Source of the DNA: Rhodococcus koreensis
GTDB taxonomy: Bacteria; Actinomycetota; Actinomycetes; Mycobacteriales; Mycobacteriaceae
DNA: 64,000 nucleotides
Reading direction: 5' to 3'
NCBI RefSeq assembly: GCF_900105905.1
Contig: NZ_FNSV01000005.1
Location: 3,410,001 to 3,474,000 of the forward strand
Positions 1 to 8,447 of this stretch are shown here, piece by piece. The notes under the pieces were generated by a model. The model made no database searches. It worked only from the letters and a program-made list of their open reading frames with translations, and was not told the DNA's origin. Positions within the stretch are counted from its first letter, which is position 1; each line of letters opens with the position of its first letter. A program made the position numbers and the translations under genes.

Positions 1-745
1 CCTCCGCCTCGGTGGTGCCGATCGCGACGTTGTAGTTGGCCGAGCGGGTGATGGCGTCGAAGTCGGTGCCGACGGTGTCGCAGTGCTTGCGCAGGATCTC
101 GGACTTCTGCGCGAATCCGTCGGGTGTGCCGTCGAAGTTGGTGTATTGCGCGTACTTTGCCGCGATCTTCAACGTCACCTTCTCGCCGCCGCCCGCGATC
201 CACAGCGGAATACCGCCGTCCTGCAGCGGAAGTGGGCGGACGATGGCGCCGTCGACCTGGTAGTGCTTGCCTTCGAGGGTCGCGGTGCCGCTGGTCCAGG
301 CCTGGCGCATGATCTGCACGCCCTCGTCGAGGCGGCCGAGACGCGTACCAGCGGAGGGGAATCCGTACCCGTATGCCTGCCATTCGTGCTCGTACCAGCC
401 GCCGCCGATGCCCATCTCGATGCGTCCGCCGGAGATGAGGTCGGTGGTGGCGGCGACCTTGGCGAGGTAGGCGGGGTTGCGGTAGCTCATCGCCGTACAC
501 ATCTGGCCGAGACGCACCCGCGACGTGACGGCCGCGAACGCGGACATGAGGGTCCACGCCTCGTGCGTGGCCTCCTCGGTCGGTGCCGGGACGGTGTGGA
601 AGTGGTCGTAGACCCACAGTGAATCCCAGGAGGAACCCTGGTCGGCGCGCAACGCGAAGTCGCGCATCACCGACCATTGATCCGCGGGATCGATTCCGAC
701 GAGATCCAGACGCCAACCTTGAGGAACGAACAATCCGAAGCGCAT
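1..745 (-). CDS. LLM-class (F420-dependent type) oxidoreductase, 3' end cut by window
   Basis: The minus-strand frame opens with MRFGLFVPQGWRLDLVG at 745 and stays open to the window edge, so the C-terminus is missing (about 248 residues seen). The N-terminal strand, the 'GGRIEMGIGGGWYEHEW' segment and the 'IPLWIAGGG' strand are typical of luciferase-like (beta/alpha)8 oxidoreductases that use F420 or FMN. The substrate cannot be read from sequence. The start lies 13 bases after the MFS stop, so it is probably the last gene of the sulfur-type operon that begins near 7.25 kb. The start codon choice is good because no upstream in-frame alternative fits the gap. Confidence 0.85.
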   Translation of the reverse strand, partial: MRFGLFVPQGWRLDLVGIDPADQWSVMRDFALRADQGSSWDSLWVYDHFHTVPAPTEEATHEAWTLMSAFAAVTSRVRLGQMCTAMSYRNPAYLAKVAATTDLISGGRIEMGIGGGWYEHEWQAYGYGFPSAGTRLGRLDEGVQIMRQAWTSGTATLEGKHYQVDGAIVRPLPLQDGGIPLWIAGGGEKVTLKIAAKYAQYTNFDGTPDGFAQKSEILRKHCDTVGTDFDAITRSANYNVAIGTTEAE

Positions 746-758
746 GAAACGAATGTAC

Positions 759-1985
759 CTATGCTTCCTGTTTTTCGAGCGGTGAGGAATCCGGCTCCGC
801 CGCGGGCGGCGGTGGCCAGGGGGAATAGATCGGGATGAACCGGAACAGGAGTCCGGCGCCGACCAGCGCCGCTCCCCCGATCGCGGCGACGGCGGCGCCG
901 AGCGGGACCACCGCGGCGAGCGCGCCGACCCCGAACGGTCCTGCGAACATCCCGGTGTCGTGGGTGAGCCGCCACGCTGCGAGGAATTCGGCGCGGGTGG
1001 CCGGTGGCGCGATGTCGGCGCCGAGCGTCATGATGACGCCGTTGCCGAGGCCGTTGCCGATTCCCATCACGACGGCGACGGTCCCGATCGACCACAGGTC
1101 GTGCGAGAACGGCAACGCCAGGTAGGACGCGCCGATCACCAGCAGCGACGGCACCGCGATGAACCTCCGGCCGTAGCGGTCCATGAAATGTCCGGCCGGA
1201 TACGAGCACAGCAGGTCCACGGCGGCACCGACACCGAAGACGAGGCTGACCTGGGCGGCGTCGAGTCCGAGGTGGGCGGCCCACAGCGGGAGCACCGCCT
1301 CCCGGGAGGCGCGGGCCGCGCCCATCATGAGCGACCCGGCTCCGAGTGTGGCCAGCAGTTTCCGGTGGCGACGCAGGATCGACGGCAGCGTCGCGTGCCC
1401 GCCCACGGCGGCTGCACTGCGGCGCGGCGGGTCGGGGACCCGCGACATCAGCCACCCGGACAGCACGACGCCGACGAACTGCACCATGAACCCGCCCCGC
1501 GCGCCGACCACCAGGATCACGGCGGCACCAAGCAGCGGGCCCACGAAGAAGCCGAGCCGCCACATCGCCGCGAACGACGACATCGCCCGGGCCCGCAACC
1601 CGATCGGCACGGCATCGGCCAGATAGCTCTGGCGGGCCAGCCCCCACACGGCGTTCGCGAGCCCGGTCAGCAGTGCGCCCACACCGAGCATCCAGGGTGA
1701 CTGCGCGAGGAGACAGACCAGCACTCCGGTGGCGCCGACGGCACTGCCGCCGATGATGGACCGCCGCTCCCCGAACCTCGCCACGATCCGGCCCGCGGGC
1801 AGGTCGCCGAGGACGGCGCCGAGCCCGACGACCGCGACGATCAGCCCGGACACGGCAACCGACGCACCCAGTTCGCGGGCCGTCAGCGCCATGACCGGGG
1901 CGGCGGCCCCCTGGCCGATGCCGAAGATCGCTGCTGGGACGAAGACGGTGGTGACGAGAGGCTTCAGACCGGTCTCGCCGCTCAT
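759..1985 (-). CDS. MFS transporter, 12 TM type
   Basis: A 408-residue protein that starts MSGETGLKPLVTTVFVPA and has about 12 hydrophobic segments. It carries MFS loop signatures (a 'GRIVARFGERR' loop after TM2 and 'GHFMDRYGRR' in the second half). It is probably an exporter or importer for a small molecule handled by the operon. The start was chosen at 1985 because this ATG overlaps the TGA of the upstream monooxygenase (ATGA), a sign of translational coupling. A much longer reading frame runs through this gene up to 3713, but its upstream part is out-of-frame translation of the monooxygenase and is not coding. The substrate is unknown. Confidence 0.88.
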   Translation of the reverse strand: MSGETGLKPLVTTVFVPAAIFGIGQGAAAPVMALTARELGASVAVSGLIVAVVGLGAVLGDLPAGRIVARFGERRSIIGGSAVGATGVLVCLLAQSPWMLGVGALLTGLANAVWGLARQSYLADAVPIGLRARAMSSFAAMWRLGFFVGPLLGAAVILVVGARGGFMVQFVGVVLSGWLMSRVPDPPRRSAAAVGGHATLPSILRRHRKLLATLGAGSLMMGAARASREAVLPLWAAHLGLDAAQVSLVFGVGAAVDLLCSYPAGHFMDRYGRRFIAVPSLLVIGASYLALPFSHDLWSIGTVAVVMGIGNGLGNGVIMTLGADIAPPATRAEFLAAWRLTHDTGMFAGPFGVGALAAVVPLGAAVAAIGGAALVGAGLLFRFIPIYSPWPPPPAAEPDSSPLEKQEA

Positions 1986-3325
1986 GCGCTCGCTTCGTCG
2001 ACCGCACCCGCGAACCGGTTGTCGACGTCCGCGAGACCGTAGTGACCACGCAGGGTGGTCGCCGTGTACTCCGTGCGGAACAGTCCCCGCTGCTGCAGGA
2101 TCGGGACGACCCGGTCGACGAAGTCGTCGAGTCCGCCGGGCAGGTACGGCGGCATGATGTTGAAACCGTCGGCCGCGCCCTGCTCGAACCACGTCTGCAG
2201 TTCGTCCGCCACCTGTTCCGGAGTGCCGGCGAACGTGCGGTGCCCGCGTCCGCCGCCGAGCAGCCCGATCAGCTGCCGGACGGTGAGCGATCCGTCCGCC
2301 GCGAGATCCTTCACCAGCTGGTACCGGCTCTTGTTGCCCTGGATCTCGTCGAGCGGGGGAAGCGGCGGCAGCGGCGCGTCGAGGGAATGCTTCGTGAGAT
2401 CGACACCGAGCATCGTCGACAGCTGCCGCAGCGAGTACTCGGGCGAGATCAGATCGGTGAACGACTGCTCGAGCGCCTTCGCCTCCTCCTCGGTGTCGGC
2501 GATGAACGGCACGATGCCGGGCAGCACTTTCAGGTCGCCGGCAGTGCGGCCGTGCTTCACGACCCGCGCCTTGAGATCGCGGTAGAACTCCTGCCCCTGC
2601 TCGAGGGTGCGCTGCGCGGTGAACACCGCCTCGGCGTACCGCGCCGCGAACTCCTTGCCGCTCTCCGACGATCCGGCCTGCACCAGCAGCGGCCGCCCCT
2701 GAGCGGATCTCGGCGAGTTGAGCGGGCCCTTGATCCGGAACCGCGGTCCGTCGTGGTCGATGGTGTGGACCTTGTCGGGGTCGGCGAACACGCCCGTCTC
2801 CGGGTTCAGCACCACCGCGCCGTCCTCCCAGCTGTCCCACAGGGCCAGCGTGACGTCGACGAATTCCTCTGCGCGCTCGTACCGTCCGCTGTGCGCGGGG
2901 ATGCCGTCGACGCCGAAGTTGGCCGCCTCGTCCGCGCCTGCCGAGGTCACGATGTTCCACCCGGCCCGGCCGCTGCTGATGTGGTCGAGCGACGTGAACC
3001 TGCGGGCCAGAGTGTACGGGTCGGAGTAGCTCGTGGACGCCGTGGCGATCAGCCCGACGTGTTCGGTGGCGACGGCGATCGCCGAGAGCAGCGTGACGGG
3101 TTCGAAGATCGCCTGCGTGTTGTGCTTGATCCGCGGTCCGACGGCGAGACCGTCGGCGAAGAACACCGAATCGAGCTTGCCGCGCTCCGCGATCCGGCCG
3201 AGTTCCTGGAAGTGCGCGACGTCCAGAACGCGGTGCGCCTCGGTGCGGGGGTGGCGCCACGCCGCCTCGTGATGTCCCACGCCCATGAGAAACGCGTTGA
3301 GGTGGAACTGTGAATCCTGTGACAT
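1982..3325 (-). CDS. NtaA/SnaA/DszA-family FMN-dependent monooxygenase
   Basis: A 447-residue flavin monooxygenase of the nitrilotriacetate/dibenzothiophene-sulfone monooxygenase family. Family hallmarks are the start 'LNAFLMGVGHHEAAWRHP', then 'VFFADGLAV', 'TLARRFTSLDHISSGRAGWN', 'GRPLLVQAGSSESGKEFAA' and the tail 'GFNIMPPYLPGGLDDFVD'. These enzymes use reduced FMN supplied by a reductase and cleave C-S or C-N bonds. No flavin reductase is encoded next to it. It follows the ABC permease by 24 bases and overlaps the MFS start. With a sulfonate-type ABC importer upstream I infer a desulfonation or desulfurisation role. A paralogue lies at 55987-57282. Confidence 0.92.
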   Translation of the reverse strand: MSQDSQFHLNAFLMGVGHHEAAWRHPRTEAHRVLDVAHFQELGRIAERGKLDSVFFADGLAVGPRIKHNTQAIFEPVTLLSAIAVATEHVGLIATASTSYSDPYTLARRFTSLDHISSGRAGWNIVTSAGADEAANFGVDGIPAHSGRYERAEEFVDVTLALWDSWEDGAVVLNPETGVFADPDKVHTIDHDGPRFRIKGPLNSPRSAQGRPLLVQAGSSESGKEFAARYAEAVFTAQRTLEQGQEFYRDLKARVVKHGRTAGDLKVLPGIVPFIADTEEEAKALEQSFTDLISPEYSLRQLSTMLGVDLTKHSLDAPLPPLPPLDEIQGNKSRYQLVKDLAADGSLTVRQLIGLLGGGRGHRTFAGTPEQVADELQTWFEQGAADGFNIMPPYLPGGLDDFVDRVVPILQQRGLFRTEYTATTLRGHYGLADVDNRFAGAVDEASA

Positions 3326-3349
3326 GTAGGTTTTCTTTTCCGGTAAGGA

Positions 3350-4225
3350 CTAGACCCGCCAGCGGGACAGCCTGCGTTCGATCAGTACGAGAACGGCGTT
3401 GATCGTCAGGCCGAGAACCGAGATGGCGACGATGCCCGCGTACATGTTGGGGATCTGGAAGTTGAACTGGGAGGCCGTGATCAGGTAGCCGAGCCCGGCC
3501 TTGGCCCCGACCATCTCGGCGGCGATCAGCACGAGGATCGACGACGCGGCGGCCATGCGGATTCCGGTGAAGATGGTGGGAACAGCGGCGGGCAGCACCA
3601 CCTTCTGGAACAGGCGCACCGGCGACAGTCCCAGCGAGGACGCCGACTTGATCAGCAGCGGGTCGACGGTGCGGACACCGGAGATCGTGTTCAGCAGGAT
3701 CGGGAAGGTGCACGCGTAGATCACCAGGGCGATCTTGGACTCCTCACCGATGCCGAGGATCAGGATGAACACGGGGAGCAGTGCCAGCGCCGCCGTGTTG
3801 CGGAACAGCTCCAGGATCGGGTTCAGGAAGTCCGACACGGGCCGGTACCAGGCGATGGCGATGCCCAGCGGGATCGCGATCACGACGGCCACGAAGAAAC
3901 CGATCAACGCGCGAGAGAGGCTGGCGGACACGTGCTGCCACAGCTCACCGCTCTGGAGCAGGTCGAAGAACGCCTCGATCACCGTGCTGAACGGGGGCAG
4001 GAACACTTCGTCGACGAGACCGACGCGGGGTGCGATCTCCCACAGCGCCAAGAACGCGACGATCGCGACGGACGGCTTCAGGATCCGCCACGCGAGCGGA
4101 CGCAGCGCCGCGCCGGCACGCTGGACGGCACCCGGCTCGGGCGGGGTGGAAGCGGGCGTCGGAGCCGCGGTCCGGGTCGGATCGGCGGCGACGGGAACTT
4201 CCGGTGTCGCGAGTGCGCTAGACAT
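3350..4225 (-). CDS. ABC transporter permease, SsuC/TauC type
   Basis: A 291-residue inner-membrane permease with a Pro/Ala/Thr-rich cytoplasmic N-terminus (about 45 residues), then six hydrophobic segments. The EAA-like loop 'SSLGLSPVRLFQKVVLPAA' near residues 195-215 contacts the ATPase. This is the BPD_transp_1 fold of nitrate/sulfonate/taurine importers. The ATG at 4225 overlaps the end of the ATPase gene (stop at 4218) by 8 bases. It forms one importer with the adjacent ATPase and lipoproteins. Substrate assignment to sulfonates is by family only. Confidence 0.93.
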   Translation of the reverse strand: MSSALATPEVPVAADPTRTAAPTPASTPPEPGAVQRAGAALRPLAWRILKPSVAIVAFLALWEIAPRVGLVDEVFLPPFSTVIEAFFDLLQSGELWQHVSASLSRALIGFFVAVVIAIPLGIAIAWYRPVSDFLNPILELFRNTAALALLPVFILILGIGEESKIALVIYACTFPILLNTISGVRTVDPLLIKSASSLGLSPVRLFQKVVLPAAVPTIFTGIRMAAASSILVLIAAEMVGAKAGLGYLITASQFNFQIPNMYAGIVAISVLGLTINAVLVLIERRLSRWRV

Positions 4226-5054
4226 GTGCTTCCTCCTTCTCGATTACCTGTGCACGCTCCACTTCGCCGTGCAGCAGCGTCCAGATGCGGTGTCGGTAGT
4301 GCCGGAACTGCTCGTTGGACCGGACGTCCTCGCCGCTGCGGTCGATGTCGATGTCCACGAACGTCTTCACCCGGCCGGGGCGTGACGTCAGGACGGCGAC
4401 CCGCTGCCCGAGGTAGATGGCCTCGTCGATGCCGTGGGTGATGAACAGAATGGTCTTGCCGGTGGCCTTCCAGATGCGCAGCAGTTCGTCCTGCAGCGAC
4501 TCGCGGGTCTGCGCGTCGAGCGCGGCGAACGGCTCGTCCATCAGCAGCACCTCGGGGTCGAACGCCAGGCTCCGGGCGATCGCGACGCGCTGCTTCATAC
4601 CACCCGACAGTTCGTGCGGGTAGCGGTCGCCGAATCCCTTCAGGCCGACGAGTTCGAGGTAGTGCTCGGCGAGTTCGCGCCGTTCCTTCCTGGGCAGTCC
4701 CTTGGCCTCGAGCCCGAACTCGATGTTGTGCCGTGCCGTCCGCCACGGCAGGAGCGCGTACTGCTGGAAGACGATGCCGCGGTCGAGACCCGGCCCGGTC
4801 ACCGGCTGCCCGTCGAGCAGGATCCGGCCGGACGTGGGGGTGCTGAGCCCGCCGAGCAGGTCGAGCAGCGTGGACTTCCCGCAACCGCTCGGCCCCACGA
4901 GGACGAGGAATTCGCCGTCCGCGAGATCGATGTCGATGTCTTCGATCGCGGTGAACTTGTCCTTCGACCCGCGCACGTCGAACTGCTTGGTGACGTGCTC
5001 GAGGCGGAGCTTGGGCGTCTGAACCCGGTCGGGATTCGAGGCGGTGGTGCTCAT
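4218..5054 (-). CDS. ABC transporter ATP-binding protein, SsuB/TauB type
   Basis: A 278-residue ATPase with Walker A 'GPSGCGKST', Q-loop 'FQQYALLPWRT', signature 'LSGGMKQR' and Walker B 'VLLMDEPFAALD' followed by the H-loop 'ITHGIDEA'. It is in the nitrate/sulfonate/taurine subfamily. Its ATG (5054) overlaps the stop of the binding-protein gene upstream in an ATGA arrangement. It powers the permease encoded next. Confidence 0.95.
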   Translation of the reverse strand: MSTTASNPDRVQTPKLRLEHVTKQFDVRGSKDKFTAIEDIDIDLADGEFLVLVGPSGCGKSTLLDLLGGLSTPTSGRILLDGQPVTGPGLDRGIVFQQYALLPWRTARHNIEFGLEAKGLPRKERRELAEHYLELVGLKGFGDRYPHELSGGMKQRVAIARSLAFDPEVLLMDEPFAALDAQTRESLQDELLRIWKATGKTILFITHGIDEAIYLGQRVAVLTSRPGRVKTFVDIDIDRSGEDVRSNEQFRHYRHRIWTLLHGEVERAQVIEKEEAHV

Positions 5055-6139
5055 TTCTGTCCTTCCAGTACTTCTCCGTCGGGCCCGCTCTCGGCGGGGA
5101 ACGTGCCGTTGGCGTACGGGTTGAATTCGTTGGTGTACAGGTCGGTCGCGGTCAGCTTGCCCTCGTCGAGCTCACCGTTCCGGACGAGCCAGTCGATCCA
5201 GGTCTGCAGCTCCTTCTCCTGGATCACGGCCCCGGCGATGGGAATTCCGGAGCTGCGCCAGTAGTCGATGGCCTCGTCGCTCTCGTTGCGGCCACGCCTG
5301 TCGATGATGTTCTTCAGCCGTGCGACCACCTCCTCGCGCGGGGTCACCTGGGTCCAGCGGATGGCCCGGGCCGTGCCCTGCACGAAGTCCGCGACGGCGT
5401 CCTCGTTCTTGGCCAGGAAGTCGTCCCGCACCACGTATGTGCCGTAGCTGAACGCGCCGAAGAGATCCCGGTCCGTGAACAGCGGCCGGATTCCGCCACG
5501 CTCCTGGGCTGTTTCACGGTAGATGCCGTTGATGGCGGCCACGTCGATCTGGCCTTCGCGTAGCGCCTGTTCGTTGTTCACCGGCGGAACGACGATCAGT
5601 TCCACCTGATTGATCTCGTCCGGGGACAGGCCCTGCTGGGCCAGCCACTCCCGGACGAGGAACTCGTGGTGCGCGCCGAGCGTGTTCATCCCGACCTTCT
5701 TGCCGATCAGGTCACGCGCCGAGCGAATGGGGCTGCCGTCCAGCACGAAGTATCCGGTGAACTCGCCGGCATCCGCGCCGTAGGAACTCAGCACCGACGT
5801 GATCGGCGCCCCCGCGGCGTTGAGTTTGACGACGGCTCCGTTGAAGGCCGAACCGAATTCGACGTCACCGGTGGCCGCCGACTGGATGTCCTGCGGGCCG
5901 CTGGTCGTGTCGCCGACCCATTCGAGTGTGACCTTGTCGTAGTACCCCAGGTCCTCGGCGAGTTCGTGGAAACCCACGTCTCCGGCCCACCCCTGGTATC
6001 GCAGGACCGTCTTCCCGTCCTCGGTGGTGGCGGTGTCCGACGAGCCGGCACATCCCGCCACTCCCGAGGCCAACGTGAACAGTGCTGCGGTCGCCGCGAG
6101 TGCGCGCACGGCGCCTCGCCGGAACCGGGAGTGGGACAT
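5051..6139 (-). CDS. ABC substrate-binding lipoprotein, sulfonate/nitrate type (copy 2)
   Basis: A periplasmic-type binding protein of 362 residues. The start is set at 6139 (MSHSRFRRGAVRALAATAAL) because it gives a proper signal peptide with the lipobox 'LASGVAGCAG'; an in-frame ATG 14 codons upstream would spoil it. The mature part has the NMT1/SsuA-like fold ('LGYYDKVTLEWVG', 'GKKVGMNTLGAHHEFLVREW'). It is closely related to the product of the next gene upstream, showing a tandem duplication. Both copies are intact, so the importer may accept two ligands through one ATPase and permease. Confidence 0.92.
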   Translation of the reverse strand: MSHSRFRRGAVRALAATAALFTLASGVAGCAGSSDTATTEDGKTVLRYQGWAGDVGFHELAEDLGYYDKVTLEWVGDTTSGPQDIQSAATGDVEFGSAFNGAVVKLNAAGAPITSVLSSYGADAGEFTGYFVLDGSPIRSARDLIGKKVGMNTLGAHHEFLVREWLAQQGLSPDEINQVELIVVPPVNNEQALREGQIDVAAINGIYRETAQERGGIRPLFTDRDLFGAFSYGTYVVRDDFLAKNEDAVADFVQGTARAIRWTQVTPREEVVARLKNIIDRRGRNESDEAIDYWRSSGIPIAGAVIQEKELQTWIDWLVRNGELDEGKLTATDLYTNEFNPYANGTFPAESGPDGEVLEGQK

Positions 6140-6177
6140 CGACTTCACTTTCTTCTCGTGAGGACCTGGGGTGGAAT

Positions 6178-7248
6178 TCACTTGGCGGCCAGCGCTTGTC
6201 CGTCGGGGCCGCTGTCGGCGGGGTAGGTGCCGTTGGCATACGGGTTGTACTCGTTGGTGTAGACGTCGGCGGGCGTGAGCTTGCCGTCCTCGAGTTCCCC
6301 ATTACGCACGAGCCAGTCGATCCAGGTCTGAATTTCCTGGTCGGTGAGCACGCCACCGGGGCCTGCGACACCCGGCGACTTCCAGTAGCCGACGAGATCG
6401 GTGGTCTCGTTGCGACCGCGCCCGGTGATGATCTCCTTGTACTTCGCGATCACCTCGTCGCGGGGCGTCACCTGCGTCCAGCGGATGGCGCGGGCCGTGC
6501 CCTGCACGAAGTCGGCGACGGCGTCCTTGTTCTTCGCGATGAAGTCGTCGCGGAAGATCAGCGAACCGTAGGTGAAGGAACCGAAGATGGACTCGTCGGT
6601 GAACAGCGGACGGATGCCACCGCGCTCGACTGCCTTGTCGCGGAACACGCTTCCGAGCGTGCCGACGTCGATCTGCCCCTGCCGCAGCGCCTGCTCGGTG
6701 TTCACCGGCGGCACGACGGTCAGCTCGACCTGCTTGATCTCGTCCGGGGTCAGCCCCTCCCGAGCCAGCCACTCCCGGACCAGGAACTCGTGGTGCGCGC
6801 CGAGCGTGTTCATGCCGACCTTCTTGCCGATCAGGTCACGTGCCGACGTGATCGGGCTTCCGTCGAGTACGTAGTACCCGTTGAACGTCTCCTTGTCGGA
6901 GCCGTAGTAGCCGATGACGGACGTGATGGGAGAATCGGCCGCGGCGAGCTTCAGGACCGCTCCGTTGAACGCCCCACCGAAGTCGGTCTGGCCCGTGGCG
7001 GCGTTCTGAATGCTCTGCGGCCCACTGGTGGTGTCGCCGATCCAGTTCAGTTCGACCTTCTGGTAGTAGCCCAGGTCGGCCGCGAGTTCCGGGAACGAGA
7101 CCTGGCCCGTGGTGCCCTCGTAGCGCAGCACGGTCTTGCCGTCGGCGGTCGTGGTGGTTTCGGATTTGGAGCAGGCAACAGCGAGACTGGTGAGGGAGAG
7201 CAGGGCGGCAGCGGCCGCCAGAGTCCGCGCGAAACGGGGACGAATCAT
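6178..7248 (-). CDS. ABC substrate-binding lipoprotein, sulfonate/nitrate type (copy 1)
   Basis: A 356-residue protein that starts MIRPRFARTLAAAAALLS, with a lipobox around 'LTSLAVACSK' (lipid-linked Cys near residue 26). It shares long identical stretches with copy 2, such as 'GKKVGMNTLGAHHEFLVREW' and 'DFVQGTARAIRWTQVTPR', but differs in the segments that usually line the ligand pocket. It is the first large gene of the operon, and the 130-base stretch before it carries a Cys-codon leader ORF. A role in scavenging organosulfur compounds is an inference from family and context. Confidence 0.92.
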   Translation of the reverse strand: MIRPRFARTLAAAAALLSLTSLAVACSKSETTTTADGKTVLRYEGTTGQVSFPELAADLGYYQKVELNWIGDTTSGPQSIQNAATGQTDFGGAFNGAVLKLAAADSPITSVIGYYGSDKETFNGYYVLDGSPITSARDLIGKKVGMNTLGAHHEFLVREWLAREGLTPDEIKQVELTVVPPVNTEQALRQGQIDVGTLGSVFRDKAVERGGIRPLFTDESIFGSFTYGSLIFRDDFIAKNKDAVADFVQGTARAIRWTQVTPRDEVIAKYKEIITGRGRNETTDLVGYWKSPGVAGPGGVLTDQEIQTWIDWLVRNGELEDGKLTPADVYTNEYNPYANGTYPADSGPDGQALAAK

Positions 7249-7382
7249 CGAAGGTCTTCCTAGTGTGTGATGCCCGCAAACGACGAAGCAGCGGGCCGTG
7301 CGAACGCACTCCGGCCGGCCCGGCGGTCGCCGGAGGGGGGTTGGCAGGACGTGCAGAAGAAAAGGGGTGCGGAAAAGCCAGG

Positions 7383-7412
7383 TCAGCTACGACAGCCGAA
7401 ACACTGGAACAT
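7383..7412 (-). CDS. nine-codon leader ORF with two Cys codons (candidate cysteine attenuator)
   Basis: On the minus strand ATG at 7412 begins the peptide MFQCFGCRS followed by TGA. A good Shine-Dalgarno (AGGGAG) sits 6 bases before the ATG, so translation is plausible. It lies about 135 bases upstream of the first lipoprotein gene, behind a candidate promoter. Cys-rich upstream ORFs in front of sulfur genes are known in mycobacteria and relatives, where ribosome stalling or completion sets expression of the downstream operon. It is too short for homology. Function is inferred from position and Cys codons. Confidence 0.5.
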   Translation of the reverse strand: MFQCFGCRS

Positions 7413-7429
7413 GGCAGACTCCCTGGACG

Positions 7430-7475
7430 TGGTGTGGTCGCCACACCATACGTCCGGACCCACCACCAGGGTCAA
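7430..7475 (-). promoter_or_regulatory. candidate promoter and 8-bp inverted-repeat operator of the organosulfur operon
   Basis: Reading the minus strand, TTGACC (7470-7475) is followed after 19 bases by TATGGT (7445-7450), a weak sigma-70-like pair. A perfect inverted repeat TGGTGTGG-N3-CCACACCA spans 7430-7448, overlapping the proposed -10 box and start point. This is where a repressor would act. No dedicated regulator gene is adjacent, so the cognate protein is unknown. Confidence 0.4.
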
Positions 7476-7526
7476 CGGTTACGCACACGACGGATTTTAT
7501 GTCTGGACCGCACGTAGGATATCGGC

Positions 7527-8447
7527 ATGCCCACTGCGACGCTGGTAGACGAATTCGAGTCCCACCGGCGGCATCTGCTCTCGGTAGCGTACCGGCTGAC
7601 CGGAAGTGTCAGCGACGCCGAGGACGCGGTGCAGGAGTCGTGGCTGCGACTCGACGACGCGAACGCCGCGACCATCCGCGACCTCGGGGCCTGGCTGACC
7701 ACGGTAGTCGGGCGGATCTGCCTCGACCGGTTGCGTTCGGCCGCGGTGCGGCGGGAACAGTATGTCGGCCAATGGCTTCCGGAACCGGTCGTCACCGGGC
7801 TGTCACCGTCCGCCGAGCCGGACCCCTTGGAGGCGGTCGTCCGGGACGAAGACAACCGTCTCGCGGCGCTGATCGTGCTCGACACCCTGACCCCGGCGCA
7901 ACGGGTCGCGCTCGTGCTGCACGACGGTTTCGGGGTGCCGTTCGACGAGGTGGCGGCGATTCTCGGTATCGAGACACCCGCGGCGCGCCAGCTCGCGTCG
8001 AGAGCCCGCAAGGCGGCTGCCACAACGACACCCGCGGTTCCCGACGAGGAGCATGCTCTCGCCGTGCAGCGACTGCTCGAGGCACTCGCCGGCGGCGACC
8101 TCGACGCGGTGGTCGCGGCCCTGCACCCGGACGCCCTCGTCATCGGCGACGCCAACGGCACCACGAGCACCGCCGTCAACGTCATCCGCGGCGCCGACAA
8201 GTTCGCCCGCTTCTTCCTCGGCCTCGTCCAGCGGTACGGGCCGGAGGTGTTCACCGCCATGCAGCCGGTTCTGGTCAACGGCCAGCTCGGCTACTTCACC
8301 GCCGGATTCACCGGAGACGATGCCCACCGCAGCTCGCCTGCGCGAGTGGGTGGGTTCACCGTCCGCGACGGTCTCGTCTACGCGGCGTACGACATCGCCA
8401 ACCCGGAGAAGTTCGCCGGGATCATGCTCCCGGACCGTCCGTCGTGA
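7527..8447 (+). CDS. ECF41-type (SigJ-like) RNA polymerase sigma factor with SnoaL-like C-terminus
   Basis: A 306-residue ECF sigma factor. Sigma-2 covers about residues 8-75 ('RLTGSVSDAEDAVQESWLRL') and sigma-4 about 110-160 ('LTPAQRVALVLHDGFGVPF'). A C-terminal NTF2/SnoaL-like domain of about 120 residues ends with the 'NPEKF' motif, like the NPDKL motif of group ECF41. In that group the C-terminal domain replaces an anti-sigma factor and tunes activity in cis. ECF41 genes are typically next to a carboxymuconolactone-decarboxylase, oxidoreductase or epimerase gene, and such a gene lies convergent here. The 3' ends overlap by 26 bases. Confidence 0.93.
   Translation: MPTATLVDEFESHRRHLLSVAYRLTGSVSDAEDAVQESWLRLDDANAATIRDLGAWLTTVVGRICLDRLRSAAVRREQYVGQWLPEPVVTGLSPSAEPDPLEAVVRDEDNRLAALIVLDTLTPAQRVALVLHDGFGVPFDEVAAILGIETPAARQLASRARKAAATTTPAVPDEEHALAVQRLLEALAGGDLDAVVAALHPDALVIGDANGTTSTAVNVIRGADKFARFFLGLVQRYGPEVFTAMQPVLVNGQLGYFTAGFTGDDAHRSSPARVGGFTVRDGLVYAAYDIANPEKFAGIMLPDRPS

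Noticed and set aside
2042..3313. 423-codon plus-strand frame opposite the monooxygenase
   Set aside because: Antisense shadow; no domain, no ribosome site, and the minus-strand gene has clear family motifs.
759..3713. A 984-codon minus-strand open frame
   Set aside because: Only 759-1985 is coding (MFS). The rest is Arg/His-rich translation in the wrong frame of the monooxygenase and permease genes.
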